From Hordeum vulgare subsp. vulgare (lineage: Eukaryota > Streptophyta > Magnoliopsida > Poales > Poaceae), in contig NC_058521.1 in NCBI RefSeq assembly GCF_904849725.1, positions 340,116,638-340,180,637 of the forward strand: a DNA stretch of 64,000 nt, given 5' to 3'. The position numbers were made by a program, and so were the translations under genes. Numbering within the stretch: the first letter of the stretch is position 1; every line of letters starts with the position of its first letter. The notes beneath the pieces are model-generated. The model had not been told where the DNA came from and did not search any database. It worked only from the letters and a program-made list of their open reading frames with translations. Positions 1-11,400 of this stretch are shown piece by piece.

Positions 1-499
1 CCCTCCGTATCCGAATCCTCCCTCCGGCAGGGCACCAGAACGTGCCCCGGATGGGATCTTGCGGAGAAAGAAGCTTGCGGCGGCGGAAAAGTATTTTCGT
101 GGATCTCTCGCGTAGTTTTGGATTTTTCCAGAATTTATAGGCGGAAGAGGTAGGGCAGACGAGCCACAGGGGGCCCACAAGCCTGCTAGGCGCGGGGCCC
201 CCCTAGCCGCGCCTAGGGGGCTTTGTGGGGTCCCCTGGTGGCCTCTGCCTTGGTTCTCAAGTCCCGTGCGTATCTTCTGTTCCGAAAAAAATCTTTTCAG
301 AAGTTTTATTCCGTTTAGACACCGTTTAAAATCCTCCTCTGAAAAGGGTCAAAAACATGGAAAAAACAGGAACTGGCACTTGGCACTGAGTTAATAAGTT
401 ATTCCCAAAAAAGATATAAAAGGCATACAAAACATCCAAAGTTTGACAAGATAATAGCATGGAACCATAAAAAATTATAGATATGTTGGAGACGTATCA
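1..499 (-). mobile_element. Partial 3' LTR of Athila-type gypsy element A
   Basis: On the minus strand the LTR begins at 499 with TGATACGTCTCCAACATATC and runs off the left edge of the window, so its length is unknown. A purine-rich tract lies immediately inside it (500-522), which makes this the 3' LTR. The stretch 165-237 holds a GC-rich inverted repeat also found in the LTRs of elements C and D. The opening TGATACGTC is shared with those elements and points to related Athila-lineage families of Triticeae (Fatima/Sabrina/WHAM type). The exact family was not assigned. Confidence 0.8.
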
Positions 500-3146
500 A
501 GCAAACCCAAGCTTAACTCCTCCTCGTCCTTGAGTAGGGAAGTGATAAAGACTGGATTTTTGATGTGGAATGCTACCTAGCATAGTTGTCCTTTGTAACT
601 TCTTTCATCTGACATGAATGTTCAGATCCGTCAGATTCAAAACAATAGTTTGCTATTGACATTAAAACAATAATACTTCAAGCAAACTAGCAAGGTAATC
701 ATGAACTTTCGAAATAACATGGCCAAAGAAAGTTATCCCTAGCAAATCATATAGTCTGGCTCTGCTCCATCATCCCCAACAACTAATTTAAATCATGCAC
801 AACCCCGGTATTGGCCAAGTGATTGTTTTTGCACTCTTACTTTCTCAAACCTTTTCCACTCTCACGCAATACATGAGCGCGAGCCATGGATATAGCACTA
901 TGGTGGAATAGAGTGTGGTGGAGGTTGTGAGACAAAAAAAGGAGGAGATGGTCACATTGACTCGGCGTATCAAAGGGCTATGGAGATGCCCATTAATAGA
1001 TATCAATGTGAATGAGTAGGGATTGCCATACAAAGGATGCATTAGAGCTATAAGTATGTGAAAGCTCAAAAGGAGAACTAGTGGGTGTGCATCCAACTTG
1101 CTTGCTCACAAAGACCTAGGGCAATTTTGAGGAAGCCCATCATTGGAATATACAAGCCAAGGTATATAATGAAAATTCCCACTAGCATATGGTGGTGACA
1201 AAACAAGAGGCTCTCAATCATGAAGAACATGGTGCTATCATGAAGCACAAGTGTGGAAAGAGATAGTAGCATTGTCCCTTCTCTCTTTTTCTCTCTTTTT
1301 TTTTGTTTGGGCTCTTTGGCCTCTTTTTTTTCTCCTTTTTTTATGTGGGAAACTTTGGCCTCTTTTTTTATTTCCTCACATGGGACAATGCTCTAGTAAT
1401 GATGATCATCACACTTTTATTTACTCACAGCTCAAAACTTAGAATGATGATAACTCTATAGGAAATGCCTCCGGCAGTGTACCGGGATGTGCAACGATCT
1501 AGCTTGGCGTATGACGTTGAAACATCTAGCTAGCTATCTTACGATCATGCAATAGAAATATGAGAGGGACGGAACAAGTCATGAGACGGAATGGTGGGAG
1601 TTGAATGGCAATATATCTCAGAATGGCTATGAAAATGCCATAGTACGTAGGTATGGTGGCTGTTTTTAGGAAGGCATATGGTGGGTTTGTGCACCGGCTA
1701 AAATTGTGCGGTACTAGAGAGGCTAGCAATGGTGGAAGGTGAAAGTGCATCTATACCATTAGTCATGAAGAACTCACATACTTATTGCGAAAGTTTTTAT
1801 TAGTAATCGAAACAAAGTGTTAAACGCATACTCCTAGGGGAAGGGTTGGTAGGTGTAAACAATCGCGCGATCCCGACCGCAACACAAAGGATGACAATCA
1901 ATAGATCAATTATGCTCCGACTTCCCAACATAGCGGTTCAGAATACGTGCATGTTACGGGAATCACTAACTTCAACACAAGTATTTCTAGATTCACAACA
2001 CCCTACTAACATGACTCTTACTATTCCCAAATCCACGTCTCAAAACTAATTGAGAGGAATCAAACTTCTCTTCTACTCAATGCACATGAAGATGGAATTT
2101 TATTGTATCCTCTTTGGATACCTATCACCTTTGGGACTACTTTCATAGCACAAGCCAACTACCAAGTTACGCACCGCCGTGCTCTAAAAGATCTAAGTGC
2201 AGCACATAGAGCAACATGGTCTAGCTCAAAAGATATAAGTGAAGCACAATGAGTATTCTAGCAAATTCACAATGAGTGCATGTCTCTCTCAAAAGGTGTG
2301 CAGCAAGGATGATTTTGACACAACAAAAAGAAAAGACTCCTACGATACAAGACGCTCCAAGCAAAACACATATCATGTGGTGAATAAAAATATAGCTCCA
2401 AGTAATGTTACCGATGGATTGAAGACGAAAGAGGGGATGCCTTCCCGGGGCATCCCCAAGCTTAGGCTTTTTGTTATCCTTGAATTTGGCTTGGGATGCC
2501 TTGGGCATCCCCAAGCTTGATCTCTTTCCACTCTTTATCCCTTTGTCCATGAGAACATCACCCAAAACTTGAAAACTTCACAACACAAAACTTCAACAGA
2601 AACTTGTGATATCATTAGCACAAGAAAACAAACTACCACCTCTTTAGGTAATTTAGCAATCTTGGTTTCTATTTATATTGGTGTTAGGTTACTGTATTCT
2701 CACTTTTCCATGGCTAGTACCCCCTGATACTATCCATAGTTTCATCAAAACAAGCAACCCACACAACAAAAACAGAATCTGTCAAAAACAGACCAGCCTG
2801 TAGCAATCTGTATACTTCGTACACTTATGGTACCTCACAAATTCTAAACAATTACGAAAGCCTGGGAAAAAGGCATATCAACCAGAAGAAAAAACAATCA
2901 ACTCAAAAGCTCTTTCTGAATAAAAATGAAAAATAATGTCGTGAGCGAAAAGTTTTTGTCTTTTTCCAGCAGGATCAAACAACTATCACCAAAACTAGTC
3001 ATAAAGGTTTTGCTTGGCTCAAACACAAAAAGAAACACAAAAAACACAATCATAACAGAATTATGATGGTGTGGACGCAACAAAACATAAAGAAAAAGAT
3101 AAATTCATTGGGTTGCCTCCCAACAAGCGTTGTTGTTTAACGCCCT
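500..3146 (-). other. 3' untranslated interior of element A
   Basis: No reading frame in this 2.6 kb looks real. On the minus strand it follows the protease and leads to the polypurine tract at 500-522. The block at 3108-3146 (minus reading GGCGTTAAACAACAACGC, then TTGTTGGGAGGCAACCCAAT) is a tail motif I recognise from Triticeae Athila-type elements, where it normally follows the coding region. Here it comes directly after protease, so reverse transcriptase, RNase H and integrase are absent. T-rich low-complexity sequence lies at 1275-1370. Confidence 0.65.
2434..2520. repeat. Paired hairpins in the tail of element A
   Basis: Two short inverted repeats built on GGGATGCC and GGGCATCCCC, each followed by AAGCTT, sit about 60 bp apart. 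They form two G/C stem-loops in the 3' untranslated part of the element. The role is unknown. Similar AAGCTTGGGG stretches occur next to the polypurine tracts of C and D. Confidence 0.6.
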
Positions 3147-3169
3147 TAGCTAGGCATAAGGTGATGGAA

Positions 3170-3676
3170 TCACGTATCGTCGTCTTTGGTGCTCAAACCA
3201 TAAGTAGCCCTCATCATGGATTCATAAGGCAATATTATTTTCTTTCTAGGAAAATGCTCCAGTCCCTTCTTTAAAGTAAATTGAAATCTAATATTCCCTT
3301 CCTTCATATCGATGATAGCACCAATAGTTCTTAGGAAAGGTCTACCATGAATGATAGGGCATGCAGGATTGCAATCAATATCAAGCACAATGAAATCCAC
3401 GGGTACATAGTTCCAATTTGAAATAATAAGAACGTCATTGATCCTTCCCATGGGTTTCTTGAGAGTAGAATCCGCAAGATGCAAATTAAGAGAGCACTCC
3501 TCAATCTCATTAAAGCCTAGAACATCACATAAAGACTTTGGAATCACAAAAACACTAGCACCCAAATCACAAAAAAGCATTGCATTCATAGTTTTTGATT
3601 TTGATTTTGATAGTAGGTTCCCACTCATCATGAAGCTTTCTAGGAATACAAACTTCCAACTCAAATTTCTCTTCAA
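3170..3676 (-). pseudogene. Element A retropepsin-like protease (frame-shifted from gag)
   Basis: This is the aspartic protease domain that would mature the Gag-Pol polyprotein. The active-site region reads FCDLGASVFVIP, the D-L-G-A form usual in this lineage, followed about 70 residues later by the IIHGRPFL flap/C-lobe motif and IGAIIDMKEG. It lies in a different frame from the upstream gag, which ends at 3567 with a cryptic tail. The shift falls near 3600, in a run of TTTTGA repeats. A stop ends the frame at 3170, and no RT follows. It is a dead remnant or the terminal ORF of a polymerase-less element. Confidence 0.8.
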
Positions 3677-5246
3677 GAGATTTTATCATAGCTTCGACGA
3701 TATGATCGGTAAAGGCCTTGTTTTGGCTATAAGCGTGTGGAGTGTTTAGCATGGATTGCATCAAGGAAATGCATTCAATCAAAGAGAAACTATCATAATT
3801 GTATTCCTTTAAATCCAAAGTAGTAGTTTCATTACTACTCAAAGTTTTGATATCTTCTACTCCACTTTCAATGCTTTTAGCATCAAGATAGATGGACTCC
3901 GAATCATTGGGGTGTCTTTCAACTAGAGTGGATTCATATCCAGCCCCATCATCATTAGGTTTGACACTAGAAAACAAGGATTCAATGGGAGTCACACCAA
4001 GCACTTTAAGATTTTCGTGATTCTTATCACAAGAACACGCCTTCTTAAGCCATTCATGTCTAGCACGAATTTGGGTGGTTCTTTCTTTTCTCTTACTCAT
4101 GGAAACACGCATAGCTTTCAAAGTTTCATCCATATTGATCTTGGGAGGAGCACATCTAAATTGCAAAGCATCAATATCACTAGACATTCTATCAATGCTC
4201 CTAGCAAAATCGTCAATTTTGAGTTGTCTTTCCTCTATGGAGGCACTGAAAATCTTTTGCGAGTTGATAAACTCTTTGATATTACTCTCTAGATCAGAGG
4301 GTAATTTATTGTAATTTCCATGAGTATTGTTGTAGGAGTTGCCAAAGTTATTAGAGGGGTTACTTGGAAAAGGCCTCGGAACATAGTTTTCTCTAAAAGC
4401 ATTGTTGTTGCCAAAATTATTCCTACCAACAAAATTAACTTCCAAGCTCGCGTTGCTACTCTCAATCAGGGAAGACAAGGGAATATCATTAGGATCTAAA
4501 GGAGCACTTCTACTAGCAACCAAATTCATTAACTCATCCATCTTAGCGCACAATGAGTTAATTTCTTCTATAGCGTGTACCTTCTTACTAGTAGGTGACC
4601 TGTCAGTGTGCCACTGAGAGTAGTTTTTCATGATATTGTCTACGAGTTTTGTGGCTTCTCCTAATGTGATTTCCATGAACGTTCCACCTGAGGCGGAGTC
4701 CAAGATATTTCTAGAAGCGAAATTCCAGCCAGCGTAAAAGATTTGTATAATCATCCAAAGACTCAAGCAATGAGCGGGACAATTTCTAATCATCAATTTC
4801 ATTCTCTCCTAATAATGTGCAACATGTTCATGATCAAGTTGCTTAAAATTCATGATATCATTACGGAGAGAGATAATCTTAGCCGGCGGAAAATACTTGG
4901 ATATATAAGCATCTTTGCACTTGTTCCAAGAATCAATACTATTTTTGGGTAAAGACGAAAACCAAGTTTTTGCTCGATCTCGCAACGAGAACGGAAAAAG
5001 ATTCAATTTAATCACATCATTATCCACATATTTCCTCTTTTGCATATCGCAAAGCTCAATGATAGTATTAAGATGGGATGCGGCATCTTTAGTAGGAAGG
5101 CCGGAGAATTGCTCTTTCATAACAAGATTCAGCAAAGCAGCATTGATTTCGTATGATTCCGCACTAGTGGCGGGAGCAATCGGAGTACTAATAAAATAAT
5201 TATTATTAGTATTCGAGAAGTCACAAAGTTTGGTATTTTCAGTCAT
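3567..5246 (-). pseudogene. Element A gag (capsid), one internal stop
   Basis: This is the Gag structural protein that would assemble the virus-like particle. I place the start at the ATG at 5246, which opens MTENTKLCDFSN; upstream sequence is low-complexity leader. The retrotransposon-gag core follows (LRDRAKTWFSSLP near 5000, then NSIDSWNKCKDAYISKYFPP), ending in a low-complexity linker rich in Asn and Ser (about 4300-4450). One in-frame stop at 4809-4811 splits an otherwise open frame of about 560 codons. No CCHC zinc knuckle was seen, which is common in the Athila lineage. The neighbouring protease is shifted out of frame at the 3' end. Confidence 0.8.
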
Positions 5247-5361
5247 GGTGACTTCAGCAAGCAAACAAGCACACAAGCGAAATGAAAGCAAGCGAGAGAA
5301 AGGGCGAACGAAAAAGGCAAAGGGGCGGGTGGGTGGGGGTGGGTTACGGCCGTTTGGGTGG

Positions 5362-5578
5362 GGGGCTTTGCCGTGTGCCAAACCTTTGTCGTCCACATAT
5401 GGCTCCTTTGCCGTCCGCCAGCGGACGGCAAAGAGATGGCCGACGGCAAATTAAAACTTTGCCATCAGCCACCTCTTTGCCGTCAGCACTATGACAGCTG
5501 ACGGTAAAGAGTACCTTTGCCATGCGTCAGCACACGGCAAAGGCAAGGCAGACGGCAAAATTCTGAATTCCAGTAGTG
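5362..5578. mobile_element. CACTA transposon terminal and subterminal region
   Basis: The right end (5570-5578) reads CCAGTAGTG, the inverse of the CACTACTGG terminus of grass CACTA (En/Spm) elements. Inside it is an array of CTTTGCCGT-type motifs in both orientations, some paired into palindromes (about 5405-5432, 5480-5515 and 5517-5542). Such arrays are typical CACTA subterminal transposase-binding repeats. The opposite terminus and the transposase are not visible. The left side merges into the leader of element A, so this is a truncated end. Its left border is approximate. Confidence 0.75.
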
Positions 5579-5746
5579 TGTGTAGCAGCAACCGCTAGCG
5601 CTGAGCATGGGGCATCTGTCAACTCTAAGCTTGGGGCTTCCACGAGAGTGAGTAGGAGCATCGGGCATGGTGCCTGAAATGGAGTTGCACTAGTAATAGA
5701 GTTTGCCACCTGTGGGCGTAGTGAGAACCACACCATCCCCCGTGCC

Positions 5747-5995
5747 CTAGCACGCGAAGGTTCTGTCGAAGTGCATGGTCCAACGCTCGGAAGTGGCCTC
5801 CTCGGGTAAGAGCGACTCCTCATGAGGCTCTCCCTGGGGTGGGCTCGTCCACTCTAGCACGAGGTCCGCCAAAGCATCGGCCTTGATGGTCCTTGTGGTG
5901 AGGAACTCTATTTCAAAGGGCTTCAACTCGATGTTCCATTCCGCTATGCAGTCGCGTTTTGGCTCCGTAGGACTAGGGATCTTAGGTAGTGGCAC
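5747..5995 (-). pseudogene. RNase H remnant of element H, piece 1
   Basis: An 82-codon open stretch matches the junction between the gypsy RNase H and the second RNase H of Tat-type elements. It reads WNIELKPFEIEFLTTRTIK, then ALADLVLEWTSPPQGEP, ending in WTMHFDRTFA, where a DGS-type catalytic motif is expected. The same segment occurs at about 24300-24560, in piece 2 of H, with clear similarity, so both come from one family. No complete catalytic set remains and the flanks are deleted. Confidence 0.7.
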
Positions 5996-6189
5996 CGCGA
6001 GGGCCTCCGGAAGCAGGATTCCAGAGTCCTCCTGAGAGCATGCTGAGGCCTCCTAAGGTGGTCCCTCGGTAGGCAACGGTAGGGCATTCAGGGGCTCATG
6101 CGACGCCTCTGCGAGGGTGGCATTAGCAGGCGCATACTCGACGTGCTTAGTTTGGCGCAGACTCGCTCCTCCTGCTCCACCACAAGTGT

Positions 6190-6760
6190 CACGCTAGCAA
6201 TTTAGGGGGTGGTCGGCTTGTAGGCGTGCACGAGGGCGTGAGTCGTGTCATTCTCATCGCAACGGATGGTGACGGTACTGCTGTGGCCGGGCATCTTGAT
6301 GAGGTCGTAGGCGTGGTGGGCCACTGTGATGAACTTGGCGAGTGTCGGTTAGCCCAAGATGGCATTGTTGGGAAGGCCAATGTGGCCACATAGAAGACGA
6401 TGAACTTAATACTTTAGTTCTTGCGAGTGTCGAAGGTGATGGGAAGGTGAATCTGCCCCACGGGGAGAATGGAGCCGCGGGTGACGCCCAAGTAGGGCTT
6501 GGTGGGCGGCATTCACTCATAGGGCACCAGGAGCGTCTTGAAAGTCTCCACCAAGAGAGCATTGAGGTTCATGCCACCATCGATGAGTGTCTTGATGAGG
6601 GCCACCCCGCTGATGGTGGCACTGCAAAGAAGAGGGATAGCACCCACAACCCTAGTGGACTTAGGGTGGTCTCTGGCGTCAAAGGAGACGGGGGACTCGG
6701 ACCACTAGAGGAGGCTGGCAGACTCGGACGTCGAGTCTACCGCATTCGCCTCCTGTGAAA
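6190..6760 (-). pseudogene. Protease remnant of element H, piece 1
   Basis: Read on the minus strand over three frames, this retains the order of a Tat-type aspartic protease. A SFDARDHPKSTR-like lead-in comes first, then LIDGGMNLNAL where the D-G-G-S active site is expected, then PVGQIHLPITFDT, then AKFITVAHHAYDLIKMPG. Stops and shifts break it repeatedly, so no enzyme is possible. It sits just upstream (in the sense direction) of the RNase H remnant, so the RT has been deleted from between them. Confidence 0.6.
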
Positions 6761-6789
6761 AGCGCTTGAGGTGGTGTCTATACGGAGGG

Positions 6790-7285
6790 TGATGTGGTTT
6801 TGTCACGACAGATGTCCTCGTGAAAGTACTTAAAGATGGAGCCATCGCGCCTTGGTGGCGACTCGAAGGGGGTGAGCAAAAGCGAGACTCAAATTTACCC
6901 AGGTTCGGCCCCGCGTGAGGAGGTAAAACCCTACGTCCTGCTTTGTGTGGATTAATGGTGATTTCGACTACAAGGAGGGCGTAACGCGCCTGACCTAGCT
7001 CTCGATTCTCTCTAACCCGCCTAACCTTTCACCGGGACTCGGCTTTATATACAGGTCGAGGCCCTAGGGTTTACAAAAGTCCTGCTATGCTAATCCTTGT
7101 GGCTTTCCCTATCTCGGAGTCGCCGTCTTCTCCATGATTGGGAACTCCCTTGGTAATCTACCATCTCACGACCTCTTGAACCGCCATCCAGCTTCTGGGC
7201 CACAAGACACGCTTCGAATGGTAAGTCACGCCTTTGATGACCTGGCCCACTAAGGGCAGGTTATCCGCAGGTAATATCCCCAACA
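6790..7285 (-). mobile_element. 3' LTR of element F
   Basis: The partner of 19983-20478, identical in length. It starts (minus strand) TGTTGGGGATATTACC and ends in CATCA rather than GACA, because two bases near the terminus have changed. The minus-strand TATA (TATATAAA) lies near 7044-7051. It is flanked on the outside by GAGGG. Confidence 0.92.
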
Positions 7286-7300
7286 TTAGGCCCCAGATTG
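7286..7300 (-). promoter_or_regulatory. Polypurine tract of element F
   Basis: Minus strand CAATCTGGGGCCTAA abuts the 3' LTR. By position this is the plus-strand-DNA primer site. Confidence 0.55.
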
Positions 7301-7588
7301 TCTTGAATTCATTCATGTCAATAAACCTCCACCAATTTGGGGCGAATCTTACCATTTCTATCTTTCGATGAACGATAAGTCGCCACTCGTTGTAATTTTA
7401 TGTGACCCGCCGTGCAATCTTTGATGATATCACCTTATGCCCTTAATTCCGGGGTTTTTAATGCCGCAACCGCCCAACAGATCTTTTGCTCCATATTCAC
7501 TTATCCCAAAAACCTAGGCGCCATTATCGCAGATTCTGACTTGTCGCCTCAGTCTCCGCCTTGACAGCCTCGATTCCCGTTCCAGCCC
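7301..7588. other. Spacer between the polypurine tract and the antisense promoter of F
   Basis: No gene or repeat recognised. It lies upstream of the plus-strand TATA at 7589 and may carry the antisense gene's promoter. Confidence 0.4.
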
Positions 7589-7805
7589 TTTAAATAACCA
7601 TAGGAGAAATGGGGGGGAAGCTCCGTCACCTACCTCCATCTCTTCCCTCGTCTTCCTCGCGCTCGTCCTCTTCCTGCGCCAGCACATTGGCATCGTCGCC
7701 GGCTCGTGAAGCTCCTCTGTGGACCGTGGTCCTCCGGGCGCCTCCAAGTCAACAAGAAGCACGAAGCTCTCCACTCTCGTCCCCGGCACCGGTCTCCTTT
7801 CCTCA
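7589..7805 (+). promoter_or_regulatory. Putative promoter and 5' untranslated exon of the F antisense gene
   Basis: TTTAAATA at 7589-7595 is a TATA-like box. It is followed at the usual distance by a pyrimidine-rich leader (7620-7690), as in plant 5' untranslated regions. A donor-like CAG|GTACAC occurs at 7803-7811 and an acceptor TTTTGTAG at 8399-8406, just before the first good ATG at 8410. This suggests a 600-bp leader intron. All of it is antisense to gag-pol. Transcription is inferred, not shown. Confidence 0.5.
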
Positions 7806-8409
7806 GGTACACACATTGCCTTATTAGATTAAGCCGAGAATGCCATTGCCATTATTCCCGCGAGCTAGCTCCGTGACGCGACGAACGCCCCCTCCTGCTT
7901 TAGATCCGCTTTACATCTTCATAGTAGATTCCGACAGTAGCAATCCATGGCCACTTTATCACGTCCTTTCGTTATCCTAAGCCTTCATGCCATGGATCCA
8001 ATACTGTCGCTGCCTTATGTTCATAGCCTTTCATCATTTTTGCGAGCATTATTCCCTTATTTTGATCCACTCGTAGATCCATAGTTTACTGCTTGTCTTT
8101 AGAAACATGTTTGTTCGTCTCCCGAGAATATCCCAAAGGAAAAAGGACCCTTGAGAGTCTCCGTTTAGCTCCCGCTTCCATAGCGATTTAAATTTATCAC
8201 CATAGCTATGCCCCCGTCCTTTCCAATTAAAGACCGAGTTATAATATTCCGAAGATACTTCCATGAACCGCCAGAGCAGCGAGTCATGATGTATGTCACC
8301 AATTGGCGAGTCACCAGATCCTTTTTGAACATATTGTAGACCCATACTAGCGAGTTGGAACACTTCATAGTTTTTACTGAATCGCCTTGTTCCCCTCTCT
8401 TTTGTAGTC

Positions 8410-11400
8410 ATGGCTATTTCGAAGTGCAACTGGTTACCAACAAAAATATATGATGCCACTCTCGAGAAGTTTGTTAAGGCGGGTCCTCTTGACAACAAGG
8501 AAACAATTGGTTGGGGAACCGACCCGGGCGAGTTGATTCCCAATCCCGCTGCAGGAGAAGTAGTCATCTTTACCGATTACCTTGAACGAGGTTTTAACCC
8601 GCCCGGGTCAAAGTTTTTCTAAGACGTCTTGCATTTCCTTAACGTTCATCCTCAAGACCTTAGACCCAACTCGATCAACAACCTTTGCGAGTTCCAGGTC
8701 TTTTCCGAGGTATACTTGCAGAGAGAGACCATAGTTTCTTTATTTTGGAACTTCTTCCATTTGAATTGCCAGACCGAGTTTCCCAACGGTCCCAACCATG
8801 AACTTGGAGGAGTCAACATTCAAAGACGTCGCGAGCGTGGATTTCCATCAGTCCTTGTGCCCAGCCATCCCAAGGGCTGGGCCGAGTCATGATTTTATTG
8901 TCGGGACACCTCTCCACCTGGCAAAAACCCACTCTCGGGTTTGAGAGTAGATTGCCTGCCTATGGACTTCAAACTTCCCAAGAAGCTCACAGAAGAGGAA
9001 GAGTCAGAATTTATCCCCATTTTCTCCGAGTTAAAGTCTTTGACTAACAACGGGCTCATCATGATTGATCTGTTCCGCTGTTGGGTGGAGTGGAATATTC
9101 TTCCCTTGAGTCACCGAGACGGGATAATGTATGAATATGATGGTACGGTAAACCATCCGTAGTGCTTCCACCACAAAATACTCACAGAGAGTGAAATTCT
9201 TGGAATCGTCAAGAAGCTAACCGGTGAGCCTTTGGAAGAATGTGCAAAGCTTGGGCTCAAGGCCTTCTACCGCTCCAACCCGGTGCCGCGAGTAAGAATC
9301 CAAGCCGCCTTTCGTTTCTTTATACTTACCAATGCTCTTGGTTTGAAATTCACTTCTATTCATTAGATAAGTGATCCATTTTGGGGAAGGGGCCCCAAAG
9401 TGACCGCCCAAAAGACCACCAAGCCGCCACCAAAGAAGAGGAAGAAAATAAGCAAAGCTAAAGCCGCCGCCAAAGATTCATCTGTTGTCAGCGAGTCACG
9501 AGCTGACGATGAACACTCAGAGGTAAGACTTCCCCCTCACTCATTACCTCTGTATTCCGACTTATGCTTATACAATGCGTCTTTATGTGTAGGGCCAGGC
9601 CAATGAGAGTCAAGATGATGTGGTCGAGGTAATTTCTATTTCTTCTGACTCACCTTCTCCTTCTCCTTCTCCTAGACCAGCCAGACGGATCTATGGGAAA
9701 GTGCCCATGTCTCACCCATATGCTTATATGGACCCTGATTTCGTTTTGAAGAAAGCAAGATATACCCCCAAGCGCAAAACCCGTAGTCACCCCGGCAACT
9801 TAATCTCTGGACTGCCTGAGAAGACAACCGGTCGGAAGCGCACCAGCGAGGTCACTTTTGTTTTATCATACCCTTCCTTGTGTAAAATATGACTCTCCAC
9901 TTCTTTAACTTTTAAGCCTTTATTCTACCACACTTGTCCCCCTACATTTGGCGACTCAGCAATATCAGCTCTCCCGCCGATGGTTCGTGTGCAAGGGTGA
10001 GTCCCGTTGTTAATCCCAATTTCTTCTAAACAACGATATGTGCTTTTAATCTTGGTGCCTTTGTCTCAGAGCACAAGTGAAGAGAAGGAAAACTGGCGAC
10101 TTATCTTCTGCTCCTAAAACAACTGAAGCCTTTGGCACGAGCGCCTCTGTCCCAGAGATTGATGAGGAGCAAGCGGCAGCTCATGATATTCCTGTGGACG
10201 ATATTCCTAATGTCCAGGATGGCTCACCCATAATTTTGAAGGAAACTGCTGACAAAGTTAACCCGCCAAGCCCTCTGAAGGCGACTGAAGATCCAGATGA
10301 TGTCGTAGTCACCACTACTGGCTACTCCACTCCTCCAGTTGCGGTACTGTCCAAGCATACCTCCAAGGAATCTCGTACTTCCCCTGATCAAGACACCAGT
10401 AAATTCAACCTCCCCCATTATGAGAGGTTGGTGTTTGACCAACTTTGCTCTAGCTTCGTAAGTTACCTAGAGAGGGATTATGAGATGAACAAAAGCTTGA
10501 TTCATCTTATGAAGGTTAAGCATGAGGTACGTCTACTTATGTATTCTCTTCCACCCATTAACCTTCCAAGGGTCGGATCATCTTTTGAAAGATGAGTCGG
10601 GTCTTGAATATAGTTAAAATCTTCAACCTGTAGCCCCCAAGGGTCGGGTCATCTTTTGAAAGATGAGTCGGGTCTTGAATATATTTAAAATATCCAACCT
10701 GTAGCCCCCAAGGGTCGGGTCATCTTTTGAAAGATGAGACGGGTCTTGAATATAGTTCAAATCTCCAACCTGTAGCCCCCAAGGGCCGGGTGATCTTTTG
10801 AAAGATGAGCCGGGTCTTGGATATAGTTAAAATCTTCAACCTGTAGCCGCCAAGGGCCGGGTCATCTTTTGAAAGATGAGCCGGGTCTTGGATATAGTTA
10901 AAATCTTCAACCTGTGGCCCCCAAGGGCCGGGTCATCTTTTGAAAGATGAGCCGGGTCTTGGATATAGTTAAAATCTTCAACCTGTAGCCCCCAAGGGCC
11001 GGGTCATCTTTTGAAAGATGAGCCTGGTCTTGGATATAGTTAAAATCTCCAACCTGTAGCCCCCAAGGGTCAGGTCATCTTTTGAAAGATGAGCCGGGTC
11101 TTGAGTATAGTTAAATTCTACAACCTGTAGCCCCCAAGGGCCAGGTCATCTTTTGAAAGATGAGCCGGGTCTTAAATACGGTATGACTTTGAATAAAATC
11201 ATACATTAGCCCCCAAGTATCAGGAGTATTGCTTGCAATAATGTTGAAACTTGTCTCTCCAAATTTTATGTGCGGGAGTTTATGAGCCAGACTGAGTCGG
11301 CTTTAGCCGACTTAAGGAAGAATCTGGCTGAACAACAAGACGCACAATCTGAGTCGGAGAGGAAATACCGCTTGATTCTGGCTAAGCTGAAGAGGATGAA

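Larger units (their letters stand above)
5579..6789 (-). mobile_element. Tat-type gypsy element H, piece 1
   Basis: This fragment holds remnants of protease (about 6190-6760) and RNase H (5747-5995) in minus-strand order, then a short 3' block (5590-5700) with GAGCATGGGGC/TTCCACGAGAGTG units matching those at 22456-22660. RT and integrase are missing, so it has internal deletions. At 6789 it is interrupted by element F and resumes at 20479-20484, after the duplicated GAGGG. Confidence 0.7.

Noticed and set aside
10570..11210. Regular 71-bp repeats as a CRISPR array
   Set aside because: Units are contiguous with no unique spacers, lie in a plant retroelement, and show tandem-repeat drift.
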